Shown one piece after another: positions 30,627 through 39,148 of a DNA stretch of 64,000 bases. The position numbers were made by a program, and so were the translations under genes. The first letter of the stretch is position 1, and each line of letters opens with the position of its first letter. The DNA is from Thermocoleostomius sinensis A174. GTDB taxonomy: Bacteria; Cyanobacteriota; Cyanobacteriia; Elainellales; Elainellaceae. Under the pieces are notes generated by a model, which was not told the DNA's origin, did not search any database, and was given only the letters and a program-made list of their open reading frames with translations. The stretch covers positions 2,953,026-3,017,025 of the forward strand of contig NZ_CP113797.1 in NCBI RefSeq assembly GCF_026802175.1, in the 5' to 3' direction.

Positions 30627-31102
30627 AATTCCCTTCCCCCGCAACAATCGATACTATTCGGTTCGGTAGAGTCAGTCCCTGCTTGATCGGACGGAATTCC
30701 ATCGTAGCAAAGAGCGATCGTAGCCGATTAGCTAGAATTTAACTCCCAAGCATAGCCAAAAACGCCTTCAATCATCTGAACGTTTCACAACGTCAACCGC
30801 TGACCGTAAGGACTTCGGCAACCCGCGCGTTCTTGGGCTTTGCTTTTAAGCTGGGAGTTCAATCAAATTCACCCCTATGGTTATACTTTGGACTTTAAAG
30901 GAGTGCAACAAACGTAAGCAACCTTTACGCGAACAATCTCAACAATCCCACTGTTCCTCGATCTATCCGTCCTCAATCACCCAATCTGATGCTTCAAAAC
31001 CCCAGCTCGAATTCCAAAAAATTTAAGGAAATTACGAAATACTAGCACAAGAATTTGTAAAACCCTAGCCCGATCGCTTGAATCGAGGTGAGGAATATCG
31101 TT
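30627..31102. other. Intergenic region with a candidate structured RNA
   Basis: No protein gene found between zipN and the small ORF at 31103. GAATTTAACTCCCA (30735-30748) pairs with TGGGAGTT (30852-30859) and AAATTC (30865-30870). The stem continues inward with AGCATAGCC (30749-30757) against GGCTTTGCT (30837-30845), one mismatch. Strand and identity are unknown. Either an ncRNA or the end of a decayed mobile element is possible. Confidence 0.4.
30735..30870. ncRNA. Candidate ~136-nt structured RNA of unknown class
   Basis: Long-range pairing closes the region: 14 bp in the outer stem (GAATTT and AACTCCCA arms, five-base bulge CAATC) plus an inner 8-of-9 bp helix (AGCATAGCC/GGCTTTGCT). The interior contains short hairpin options such as CCG...CGG. 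No promoter or T-tail was identified. An alternative is the right end of a vanished IS200/IS605-like element, which also folds. Confidence 0.3.
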
Positions 31103-31186
31103 ATGCTGATGTTCGGTGCAGACTTCACATTCATTCTGGCGTTGCTTGGCTTAACTGGGCTTTACTTTTTACAGGGCTTTATATAA
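31103..31186 (+). CDS. Candidate 27-residue single-helix membrane peptide
   Basis: An ATG at 31103 follows a strong AGGTGAGGA Shine-Dalgarno at 7-9 bases. The 27 codons give a short polar start (MLMFGADF) and one hydrophobic helix (TFILALLGLTGLYFLQGFI). Its composition resembles the small one-helix subunits common in thylakoid complexes, but it does not match any I can name. It lies 110 bp upstream of pdhA on the same strand. Confidence 0.4.
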   Translation: MLMFGADFTFILALLGLTGLYFLQGFI

Positions 31187-31296
31187 GGTAAGAATTCCTT
31201 GAATTGACTATTGGTTCAGCAACGAAGCAGGGTACGCTGTAAAAGAAAGATTTATATTAAACGATCGTTGTCTTCCAGGAAGGATAGTACATTTCC

Positions 31297-32325
31297 ATGA
31301 TTCAAGAACGGACTATTCCCACCTTGCCCTCTATCAATCCAATCACACGGGACGAAGGACTGTTGCTCTACGAAGACATGGTCTTGGGGCGTACCTTTGA
31401 AGATAAGTGTGCCGAAATGTACTACCGAGGCAAAATGTTTGGCTTTGTGCACCTTTATAACGGGCAAGAGGCGGTGTCCACCGGGGTGATTAAAGCCATG
31501 CGCCCTGGAGACGATTATGTTTGTAGTACCTATCGCGATCATGTCCATGCCTTGAGTGCAGGGGTACCGGCTCGCAATGTCATGGCCGAGTTGTTTGGCA
31601 AAGCCACCGGATGCAGCAAGGGGCGTGGTGGTTCAATGCACTTATTTTCTGCTGAACACCGCTTATTAGGCGGATATGCGTTCATTGGAGAGGGGATTCC
31701 GGTGGCATTGGGCGCCGCGTTTCAAACCAAATATCGCCGCGAAGCCCTGGGTGATCATTCGGCCAATCAGGTGACAGCTGCCTTCTTTGGGGATGGGACA
31801 ACTAACAATGGTCAGTTCTTTGAATGCCTCAACATGGCCGCCTTGTGGAAGCTGCCAATTCTTTTTGTGGTGGAAAACAATAAGTGGGCGATCGGTATGG
31901 CCCATGAACGTGCCACCTCTCAACCGGAAATCTTTAAAAAAGCCAGCGTGTTTGGCATGCCGGGTGTGGAAGTAGACGGCATGGATGTCTTAGCCGTGCG
32001 TACCGTTGCTCAAGAGGCCGTGGCCCGGGCCCGGGCTGGGGAAGGCCCGACCCTAATTGAATGTCTCACCTATCGCTTCCGAGGGCATTCGTTGGCCGAC
32101 CCAGATGAACTGCGATCGAAAACTGAAAAAGAAATGTGGCTGGCCCGCGATCCGGTTAAGCGCCTTGCTACTTATCTATTGGAAAAGCAACTGTCTGATG
32201 AAGACGAACTGAAAACGATCGATCGAAAAATTCAGGAGATTGTCAACGAAGCTGTGCAGTTTGGACAGGAAAGCCCAGAACCTGATCCCAGTGAACTCTA
32301 TCGCTATGTGTTTGCGGAAGATTAG
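31297..32325 (+). CDS. pdhA: Pyruvate dehydrogenase E1 component, alpha subunit
   Basis: Decarboxylates pyruvate with thiamine diphosphate in the pyruvate dehydrogenase complex, feeding acetyl-CoA synthesis. 342 residues. The cofactor motif [20 protein letters not shown] with downstream [10 protein letters not shown] binds ThDP-Mg. The phosphorylation-loop region [16 protein letters not shown] and the substrate region [13 protein letters not shown] are also standard. The ATG at 31297 follows GGAAGGA. The beta subunit gene is not adjacent. The CRR7 gene follows 117 bp downstream. Confidence 0.96.
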   Translation: MIQERTIPTLPSINPITRDEGLLLYEDMVLGRTFEDKCAEMYYRGKMFGFVHLYNGQEAVSTGVIKAMRPGDDYVCSTYRDHVHALSAGVPARNVMAELFGKATGCSKGRGGSMHLFSAEHRLLGGYAFIGEGIPVALGAAFQTKYRREALGDHSANQVTAAFFGDGTTNNGQFFECLNMAALWKLPILFVVENNKWAIGMAHERATSQPEIFKKASVFGMPGVEVDGMDVLAVRTVAQEAVARARAGEGPTLIECLTYRFRGHSLADPDELRSKTEKEMWLARDPVKRLATYLLEKQLSDEDELKTIDRKIQEIVNEAVQFGQESPEPDPSELYRYVFAED

Positions 32326-32442
32326 AGAATCAAAAATAGGGAGTCAGGAGTAGGGAATAAGGGAGAACGATAGGGGGTAGGATTGTGGAGGCTAGGGTTG
32401 TTTTGCTAAACCCCAGCCCCCAGTTCCTACTCACCAATTGCT
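32326..32442. repeat. G-rich/C-rich intergenic repeat
   Basis: Between pdhA and the CRR7 gene the spacer reads as GGGAGTCAGGAGTAGGG, then GGGGGTAGG, then CCCCAGCCCCCAG and TTCCTACTC. GAGTAGG/CCTACTC could pair as a stem. The same style of sequence occurs upstream of accC, near 5740-5770 and at 34629-34680. Confidence 0.45.
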
Positions 32443-32703
32443 ATGCCAGACCCTATCATGTATCAAAATGAGGATGCCTATGTGGTACTGGAACCAAACC
32501 AGCCTGAGCAGTTCCTCACATCGACTGAATTGTTTGACAAGTTGAAGTCGATTCTGATCGATCGCCAAGCTGATTTGCCGCCAGATTTGCAGCGGTTTTC
32601 GGATCTCAATGACCAGGCAACTTACCTCATGGAAACATCCTGCGAGTTAGATGTAGGACCAGAAGGGTTTTTGCAGTGGTATGCTGTGCGGCTAGAGAAG
32701 TAG
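32443..32703 (+). CDS. Chlororespiratory reduction protein 7 (CRR7) family
   Basis: 86 residues, soluble. The sequence MYQNEDAYVVLEPNQPEQFL with LTSTELFDKLKSIL and a terminal EGFLQWYAVRLEK corresponds to the CRR7 family found in cyanobacteria and chloroplasts. In plants CRR7 is required for accumulation of the NDH-1-like complex; by analogy this protein may help assemble NDH-1 at the thylakoid. A second ATG six codons in (32461) is possible. The call rests on overall similarity from memory. Confidence 0.75.
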   Translation: MPDPIMYQNEDAYVVLEPNQPEQFLTSTELFDKLKSILIDRQADLPPDLQRFSDLNDQATYLMETSCELDVGPEGFLQWYAVRLEK

Positions 32704-32724
32704 ACGACGATCGTTTTTTCAGCC

Positions 32725-33630
32725 TTAGAGACCAGCGCTAGTGCCCTTTAAGTGACGATCGAGAAACGCGATCGTGCGTTGCCAAGCATCTTCTGCGACT
32801 TCGGGGTTATAACGAGTTCCAGATGGGTTCGCAAAGGCATGATCGGCTCCCTCATAGATGTAAATTTCAGCCGATTTACCCAGCGAATCTAGGGCAGCTT
32901 TGAACTCGTATACAGTCTCAGGCGAAGGGTTATCGTCTAACTCACCAAATACCCCTAAAATCGGCATTTGCAGACTTTGAAGTTGCTCCGGATCAGTGAC
33001 CAACTGCCCACCATAGTAAATTACAGCAGCAGCGAGTTGATCGGGAAGCTGTAGGGCAGTATTAAGTGACCAACTACCGCCAAAACACCAACCAATACTA
33101 GCAATTTTGGGAGCCTGCTGTTCGGTTTCAAGATATTGATACGCTTGACGCAGATTCTCCTGGAGCGTCTGCGGCGTTTGCAGGGCCGCTTGAGTTAGCT
33201 GCCGTGCCTGTTCTGGTGCTTCGGCAACCTGTCCTCCATATAGATCGACCGCCAGCGCCGTATAGCCTTCCCCAGCTAAGCGATCGGTCATCATGCGAAT
33301 GTTGTCGTTTAGCCCCCACCACTCATGAATCACAATCAAACCGGGCAACGGTTCAGCAGCATCAGTAGGACGCGCTAAATAGCCCATCACCGGGCGACCG
33401 TCAACCATACCATAGGTTACCTCCTCTGAAGTGACGGGAACCGTTGGAGCAAAAGCTAAAGCTGGAGAAGCCACCGGCCGATCGCCTTCGTGAGAATGCA
33501 TCATTTGCTGGCTGTAGTCAGGCTGACTGGAACCTTGAGCCGAAACCGCCCACTGGTGACCAGGATTCCCCAAACTAACAGTTAAAACCACAACGCAACT
33601 GAGCAAAGCCAGTGCAATCCATTTACGCAT
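32725..33630 (-). CDS. Exported dienelactone hydrolase family protein
   Basis: 301 residues. An N-terminal signal peptide (WIALALLSCVVVLTVSLG, ~4-21) precedes a short linker and an alpha/beta hydrolase domain (~75-300). The Cys nucleophile sits in IGWCFGGSWS, the Asp in FGELDDNPSP and the His in EGADHAFANP, the Cys-Asp-His triad of dienelactone hydrolases. VIHEWWGLNDNIRMMTDRLA is also typical. It probably acts outside the cytoplasmic membrane on an ester or lactone. Convergent with the CRR7 gene. Confidence 0.9.
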   Translation of the reverse strand: MRKWIALALLSCVVVLTVSLGNPGHQWAVSAQGSSQPDYSQQMMHSHEGDRPVASPALAFAPTVPVTSEEVTYGMVDGRPVMGYLARPTDAAEPLPGLIVIHEWWGLNDNIRMMTDRLAGEGYTALAVDLYGGQVAEAPEQARQLTQAALQTPQTLQENLRQAYQYLETEQQAPKIASIGWCFGGSWSLNTALQLPDQLAAAVIYYGGQLVTDPEQLQSLQMPILGVFGELDDNPSPETVYEFKAALDSLGKSAEIYIYEGADHAFANPSGTRYNPEVAEDAWQRTIAFLDRHLKGTSAGL

Positions 33631-33793
33631 GGTGATTTAAGGGAAGAACAACATTTGAGACCTTAGTTAAAAAATCTTTACTTTGAGATCTGTCTTGAGG
33701 AAGAGTTTTCTTAGCCAAAGCAAAACAGTCGATCGGTCCTAAACATGCTGGGAACTTGATTTATGGTTTATGCTTCTAGGGGTTAGTGATGGC

Positions 33794-33868
33794 AGCGATA
33801 ACGCCGGAAGCGTCATAGCAGACAGGCAACGAAGCCGAGCAACGGGCCTCACCGTCCTGTCTATCGCT
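33794..33868 (+). promoter_or_regulatory. Candidate structured 5' leader (multi-helix junction) before the TVP38 gene
   Basis: P1 pairs AGCGATA (33794-33800) with TATCGCT (33862-33868). Directly inside are ACGC (33801-33804) with GCGT (33810-33813), and GACAGG (33821-33826) with CCTGTC (33856-33861). That last helix encloses ACGG (33842-33845) with CCGT (33852-33855). The helices could stack into a compact junction. The element ends 49 bp before the ATG of the downstream gene, a position suited to a riboswitch or attenuator. Class unrecognised; strand is inferred from the neighbour. Confidence 0.4.
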
Positions 33869-33917
33869 ATTTCTATTGATTCGTTTCACTGTTGATACGT
33901 CGCCAAGCAATCATTTC

Positions 33918-34628
33918 ATGAGAAAATTCCGCAAATCGCCTGCCCGTCTGAACACCCTATTCACCCTCCCCAATGCGATCGCCCTTGCCTTTTTACTGCT
34001 GTGTGCGCTGGCTGGCTGGTGGTTTAGTACCCAATCGGGATTGAATTTATCCTCAGTTGATGCCTTTGTAGTTTCTATTCAAGCTCTTGGCAATTGGGGC
34101 ATTTTTGCCTATATCGCTTTTCTGGTTGTGGCGATCGTGATTGGACCCATCCCCAGCACGCCCATGACAATGGCAGCCGGAATGGTATGGGGTCCCGTCA
34201 CGGCTGGAATTTATGGCGTCGTGGGGTTATGTTTAGGCAGCATTGCCGCCTACTGGATTGGTCGCACCTTAGGGCGATCGGCCGTGAAAGTCTTGATGGG
34301 CAAAAGCATTCATTTTTCCAAACACCGTGGCGAAATCTACCTAGGCTGGATTGTATTCGTCACCCACTTACTGCCCGTCATGCCCTACGACCTAGTGAGC
34401 TACGGAGCCGGCATTTCCGGCTTATCCTTCCCCATTTTTGCCCTAGCCAACTTGTTTGGACTAATTCCCAACACCTTGCTATTAACTCACATGGGAGCCG
34501 CCTTTACCATCGGCTGGCCGATCGCCATTTTGCTAGCCGTCGTATTTCTCTCACTCTTCATAGTCCTACCCTGGGGCATAAAGCGACACAACTGGTTTGG
34601 ACTACGCGACACCATCCACCTCGAATAA
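33918..34628 (+). CDS. TVP38/TMEM64 family membrane protein (VTT domain)
   Basis: 236 residues from the ATG at 33918; the longer frame starts only at a TTG. Basic N-terminus, then a hydrophobic helix (AIALAFLLLCALAGWWFS). The VTT/SNARE-associated core follows: GPIPSTPMTMAAGMVWGPVT, GSIAAYWIGRTLGRSAVKVL and LLPVMPYDLVSYGAGISGLS. The conserved Pro-Arg/Gly elements match DedA-like lipid scramblases/transporters. The substrate is unknown. A candidate structured leader precedes the gene. Confidence 0.88.
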   Translation: MRKFRKSPARLNTLFTLPNAIALAFLLLCALAGWWFSTQSGLNLSSVDAFVVSIQALGNWGIFAYIAFLVVAIVIGPIPSTPMTMAAGMVWGPVTAGIYGVVGLCLGSIAAYWIGRTLGRSAVKVLMGKSIHFSKHRGEIYLGWIVFVTHLLPVMPYDLVSYGAGISGLSFPIFALANLFGLIPNTLLLTHMGAAFTIGWPIAILLAVVFLSLFIVLPWGIKRHNWFGLRDTIHLE

Positions 34629-34641
34629 CCCCACCGATTCC

Positions 34642-35205
34642 CTACTCCCGATTCCCGCCTCCCAACTCCACGCTCGGCTCAGCATTCAAATCACGCGCTA
34701 ACTGAATCAAATTGCCACCATTCACAAACACCTGCCGCGTGGGATAGTGTTGCAGCAATTCCAACAGTGAAACCTGTTGATCCTCTTTAGCTGCCATAAT
34801 AAACGCCGATCGCAGCGCTTGAATATTTGCCTGCCGCGAGGGAGTATGTACCACCTGAGTTATTTCGCTGAGGACATACTCGCCCCCTTCGGTGTTGAGC
34901 AGATTGTCCAACAAGTGGTGACTCACCTTAACTTCTGTGGTTAGAGCAGCCCGTAAATCCTCTGGAGCAACACCCGCCAATTCCAAGTAAAACCCGATCG
35001 AATTGGACACATCTCCTGTGTTAGCCAGCCTTTCCAAGTCACGTAGGGTAAATGAGGCTTGAAAGGCTCCATATGTCACTACAAGTTCTTCGGCTGCTGT
35101 TGCCGGAGCGATCGAACTTCCCACCATCATGCCTGCTAGCAACACAACATTGAGCGACGATCGAAGGCGTTGTCGAAGGTTTTGGAGGATGCCAACAAAC
35201 TTCAT
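34642..35205 (-). CDS. DUF1400 domain exported protein
   Basis: 187 residues. An N-terminal signal sequence (LNVVLLAGMMVGSSIAPATAA) is followed by EELVVTYGAFQASFTLRDLE and LYLELAGVAPEDLRAAL-like helices, then FVNGGNLIQLARDLN. This is the DUF1400 region that in cyanobacteria often precedes an alpha/beta hydrolase; here it stands alone without the hydrolase. It is convergent with the TVP38 gene, with only 13 bp between stops. Function unknown; probably periplasmic. Confidence 0.75.
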   Translation of the reverse strand: MKFVGILQNLRQRLRSSLNVVLLAGMMVGSSIAPATAAEELVVTYGAFQASFTLRDLERLANTGDVSNSIGFYLELAGVAPEDLRAALTTEVKVSHHLLDNLLNTEGGEYVLSEITQVVHTPSRQANIQALRSAFIMAAKEDQQVSLLELLQHYPTRQVFVNGGNLIQLARDLNAEPSVELGGGNRE

Positions 35206-35386
35206 CGTGGATGCCTCTGAGCGATCGGATGCCCCTGATCATACCGTAGGCGAGGTTGTCTGGCTCAGTCATCCTTAGGTTACGCTACGAGAGTTCGACC
35301 ATGCACTTCAGAATTAAGAAACGTCAAGATTTGGTGAAGACGATTCCAGCTTTATTAGAATCACCAAGCAGGCTGAAGGATGGTAG

Positions 35387-38300
35387 ATGCGAGTACTCAA
35401 GAAGCGGGAAAAGAAGCAAAAAAATTGTCAGGAACCGCTCAATGCCAAACGTTGGCGCTCTGTTTTTTCCCGTAAAAATTTCTTTTACAGCATCTTTAGC
35501 GGCTTGGTGCTGTTGGGTAGTATTACTGGCATGAACTGGAGCCTTGCTTACACCCAAGCTCAGCTAGTTCCCCAAATTGCCAAGCTCTTGCACGATACGA
35601 TCGATCGCCCAGTACAACTGGGAGCCGTAGAACGAGTTTCGCTGACGGGGCTACGGCTAGGACCATCCATGATTCCAGCTACCGCCACCGATCGCGATAC
35701 CTTGACGGTTGAGGCGATCGAGGTGCAGTTTAATCCACTGAATGCTATTTGGAAGCAAAAAGTTGAATTGACAATTACGCTAATTCGCCCCACCGCGTTT
35801 ATTGATCAAGATGAGGCTGGTACGTGGCTCAACCTGGATTTGGAATTGGATGATGAAGAACTTGTAGAAGTCAAGCGTATTCGCCTGCACGACGCCTCGA
35901 TCGAGTTAGCAGGTCAAGCAAAATCACTGCGGTCGCTTGTCCATAATCCAGAAGCTCAAGGGATTCCCGTTGCCTCTAGCCATGTCAAACTTCAACAGGT
36001 TTATCTCGACTGCACCCTAACTGAAACGCCTGATCTGGAACTGCAACTGCGCCTGTCGGGTCAACCAGCAGCGGGCGGTAAATTTCGGTTAACTGGACAT
36101 ATTCAACCCACTGCTCACACAGCAACCCTGAAACTACGAACAGCAGATTTAGATGTTACTGCCCTCAATCCCATATTGCCTCCCACAGCTCGGCTCGATC
36201 GCGGTCTATTTACCAGCCAACTCACGCTACAAGTTGCTCCCAATCTCCCGATCGATCTGAACGGCAAAGCCACTCTCAAGGAACTAGCGGTGCAAGTCGA
36301 AGGCGAACCGAATTTATTTACACAAACTAACGGGCGCTTTCGGTTTCGAGGACAAGAAATCTGGGTGAGTAACGGTCAGACAGCCTATGGTCAAATTCCC
36401 TTTGAAGCGATCGAGGGCACGGTTCATCTCGAGAATGGGCTGAACTTAAAGGGCAGAGTAGCCTCGGTGGCAGTTCCTGCGTTTCTGAGCACCTTTGATT
36501 TGCCCACCCCATTTCCCATCAACGGGGCGCTGCAATCGCTGGATCTAACGGCAACCGGACCAATCGATGGAGCTATCTTTGCAGGCACAGTTCGGGATGT
36601 ACAACCCGTTCAAATCGATCGGGTGGCCATTGCCTCGGCGCTGGGCACGTTTACATATGATACCGGAGCCGATCGCTTAGAAATTCACAGTGCCAATATT
36701 TCTCCAGAAGTAGGAGGGGTGGTTTCTACGCAGGGTCTGGTGATTTTGGGGGAAGAGGAAGAAGGCGAACCCGATGATGTCATGCTGAAGGTAGCGGTTC
36801 GGGATGTGCCAAGTGACTCGATCGCGCGACTGTATGGCGTCAACCCAGCAGAGATTCAGTTGGGGCAATTTCAAGCCAAGGCAACGGTGTCTGTCATCAA
36901 TGAAGTGCCCGATGTACAGCTTCAGTGGCAATTCACCGAGGCATCCTACCCAGCCCAAGGGATAGTGAAACTGGAGAACGATCGGCTGCGGCTGCAAGAT
37001 ACTCGGATTCACGTGGGCGACGGCTGGCTTGATCTGGCAGGTGAGTTGGTCAACGATCGCTGGCAATTGCAGGCACAGGGCGTTAAACTGCCGCTACATC
37101 AACTGCCCAACCTGCCCAATCTGTCCGGAACTCTGCAAAGCACCATCTACTTGACCGGCGCGATCGATCGACCCGTGCAATCGGCTCAGGGTGACATCAC
37201 GGCCCACCTGGAAACCTCTGGTGGCAGCGTCAAGGCTGAGGCTACCCTAGCTGATGGTCGTTGGCAAGCCCACATCAACAGTTCGGGGCTGGCGATCGAT
37301 CAATCTCCTGTGCCCGGTGCAATCATAGGTAGCTTGAACGTGGCAGGGCCATTGGTTGCCCTGACTCCCGATGCCCTGCAAGCGACTGGGCAAGTCAAGC
37401 TTTCGGAGGGACTATCTCAGGATATTGAGTGGCTGAATTATCCTCTAACAGCAGCGTTTCAGTGGCATGGCGATCGGCTAGAAATTCAGCAAGCAGAAAT
37501 GGCTGGATTGCAAGTCAGCGGCACGATCACCACCCAGTTCAATGATTGGAACTGGCAGCCTGCGCAGATTACTGGCTTAGACCTCAACGTTCAGCTTCAA
37601 GATCAAGAATTAGCCACCTTGCCCTTGCCCGCTGATTGGCCGGTCACGATTGCGGGATTGGTTGATTTGCAGGGACGAGTCACCGGAACCTTGACCGCGC
37701 CCAATTTCAACGGCAACCTGCATCTGCATCACCTTGGGGTGAATCAATTAGCATTTGAGCCTTCGTTGAGCGGCCCGGTCTACCTGAAATCTGATCGCGG
37801 CTTGGGAATGAATCTGCAAGGCAGCCGCGATCAACTTGCGCTGGTGCTAGACGATCGCTACCATTTGCAAACCTTCACCGTCAAGCACGATCAGGCAATG
37901 GCTCAAGTGGTGCCTCGATCAGCCACTGACTCAAACTCCAATCGCTGGCTAGCAACGGTGCAACAGTTGCCGTTGGAATGGCTACACGATCTTGACCGAA
38001 TGCTAAACCTGCCGGAATTCAGTGGGTTACTCTCTGGACGATTCGATGTGACTTTGGGATCGGCTCCAACCGTGCTCGGAGACGTTACCATCGATCACCC
38101 GGCATGGGGAATCGTGACGTCGAGTCATCCCGTTCATGCTCACAATCGCTTGGTTGGCAAGCTACGCTATGACAATCGATCGCTGGTGTTGACGGATGGA
38201 CAACTGCGCCTTGGTAACAGCCTTTATTACCTTGCTGGACAGGTATCTCACAGCAATCCATTGCATTGGTCAGGGGAATTAACAACAGATTCAGGACATC

Positions 38301-39004
38301 TACAAGACTTGGTGACGTTGGTTCCGCCTGCGCAGTGGCAAGCAGTTTTCAATCAAGCCGCTCAAACCGATCGCCCTTCCTCCTCAACTCCCAATCTTAT
38401 CCAGCAGTGGCTACTAGCAACTGGGCAACAGTCTGGTTTGCCGATTGTTCCTACGCAGGAAGGGGACATACCACACCCATTGGCACGCGCTCAACTGCAA
38501 GGCACGTTCGCCACGCAAATCAGGGTTCAGCAAGCTGCGGCCGGGATACAAATGAATTTTGGGCTACAAGGACAGAATTGGCAGTGGGGTCCCTACGGCA
38601 TTGAGCAGATTACGATCGCAGATGGTCAATTTGACGGTCAACAAGTGTCAGTTGCACCCTTGCACCTACAAGGATTGAGATACATATCAGATCACCAGTC
38701 GCTCCAGCAATTTGATACCTCCGTTTACTTTTCTGGGCAAATCGGTGATCGATCCATGGGAGAAATGGCGATCGAAGGAGTTCCAATTCCGCTGTTGGGG
38801 CAGTTGCTAAATGTGCCCATTCCGTTAGGTGGCAATCTCCATGCAAGGGCAACTGTAGCAGGTCATTCGACCAATCCTGACATCACAGGAACCGTTGATA
38901 TGTTGGGATTGCGGCTGAATAGGCGACAACTGCGCGATCTACAACTGGTGTTTCGCTATCATAACCAACAGTTTCAAGTCAAAGACTGGCGTGCACTCGA
39001 ATAG
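35387..39004 (+). CDS. TamB/AsmA-like (DUF3971/DUF490) protein, C-terminally short
   Basis: 1205 residues. A basic N-terminus and one membrane anchor (FFYSIFSGLVLLGSITGMNW, ~31-50) lead into the AsmA-like start (AKLLHDTIDRPVQLGAVERV, VEAIEVQFNPLNAIWKQKVE). A long array of beta-strand repeats fills the rest, with repeated GxLxxxG and LxGxxxN patterns. This is the architecture of cyanobacterial TamB-like envelope lipid-bridge or translocation proteins. Those I recall are much longer and end in a DUF490 domain; this one stops soon after a DLQLVFRYHNQQFQVKDWRA segment. Either a short paralogue or a truncated gene. ATG after AAGGA. Confidence 0.8.
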   Translation: MRVLKKREKKQKNCQEPLNAKRWRSVFSRKNFFYSIFSGLVLLGSITGMNWSLAYTQAQLVPQIAKLLHDTIDRPVQLGAVERVSLTGLRLGPSMIPATATDRDTLTVEAIEVQFNPLNAIWKQKVELTITLIRPTAFIDQDEAGTWLNLDLELDDEELVEVKRIRLHDASIELAGQAKSLRSLVHNPEAQGIPVASSHVKLQQVYLDCTLTETPDLELQLRLSGQPAAGGKFRLTGHIQPTAHTATLKLRTADLDVTALNPILPPTARLDRGLFTSQLTLQVAPNLPIDLNGKATLKELAVQVEGEPNLFTQTNGRFRFRGQEIWVSNGQTAYGQIPFEAIEGTVHLENGLNLKGRVASVAVPAFLSTFDLPTPFPINGALQSLDLTATGPIDGAIFAGTVRDVQPVQIDRVAIASALGTFTYDTGADRLEIHSANISPEVGGVVSTQGLVILGEEEEGEPDDVMLKVAVRDVPSDSIARLYGVNPAEIQLGQFQAKATVSVINEVPDVQLQWQFTEASYPAQGIVKLENDRLRLQDTRIHVGDGWLDLAGELVNDRWQLQAQGVKLPLHQLPNLPNLSGTLQSTIYLTGAIDRPVQSAQGDITAHLETSGGSVKAEATLADGRWQAHINSSGLAIDQSPVPGAIIGSLNVAGPLVALTPDALQATGQVKLSEGLSQDIEWLNYPLTAAFQWHGDRLEIQQAEMAGLQVSGTITTQFNDWNWQPAQITGLDLNVQLQDQELATLPLPADWPVTIAGLVDLQGRVTGTLTAPNFNGNLHLHHLGVNQLAFEPSLSGPVYLKSDRGLGMNLQGSRDQLALVLDDRYHLQTFTVKHDQAMAQVVPRSATDSNSNRWLATVQQLPLEWLHDLDRMLNLPEFSGLLSGRFDVTLGSAPTVLGDVTIDHPAWGIVTSSHPVHAHNRLVGKLRYDNRSLVLTDGQLRLGNSLYYLAGQVSHSNPLHWSGELTTDSGHLQDLVTLVPPAQWQAVFNQAAQTDRPSSSTPNLIQQWLLATGQQSGLPIVPTQEGDIPHPLARAQLQGTFATQIRVQQAAAGIQMNFGLQGQNWQWGPYGIEQITIADGQFDGQQVSVAPLHLQGLRYISDHQSLQQFDTSVYFSGQIGDRSMGEMAIEGVPIPLLGQLLNVPIPLGGNLHARATVAGHSTNPDITGTVDMLGLRLNRRQLRDLQLVFRYHNQQFQVKDWRALE

Positions 39005-39148
39005 AATCACTGAGATTGGCGTTTGATTTGGCTCCTCTATCATCCAAGTGGGGAACTTGTACCCCCCTTTTCTGGTCTAGAGGAACGCTTTTTGTGCTTG
39101 GCACTCACCACTCAGCACGTTGTTATCGATAAACCCGTTCCCTTAATC

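Noticed and set aside
39023-39148. N-terminal extension of the FAD oxidoreductase
   Set aside because: It begins at TTG and would bury an evident signal peptide that starts at the ATG at 39149.
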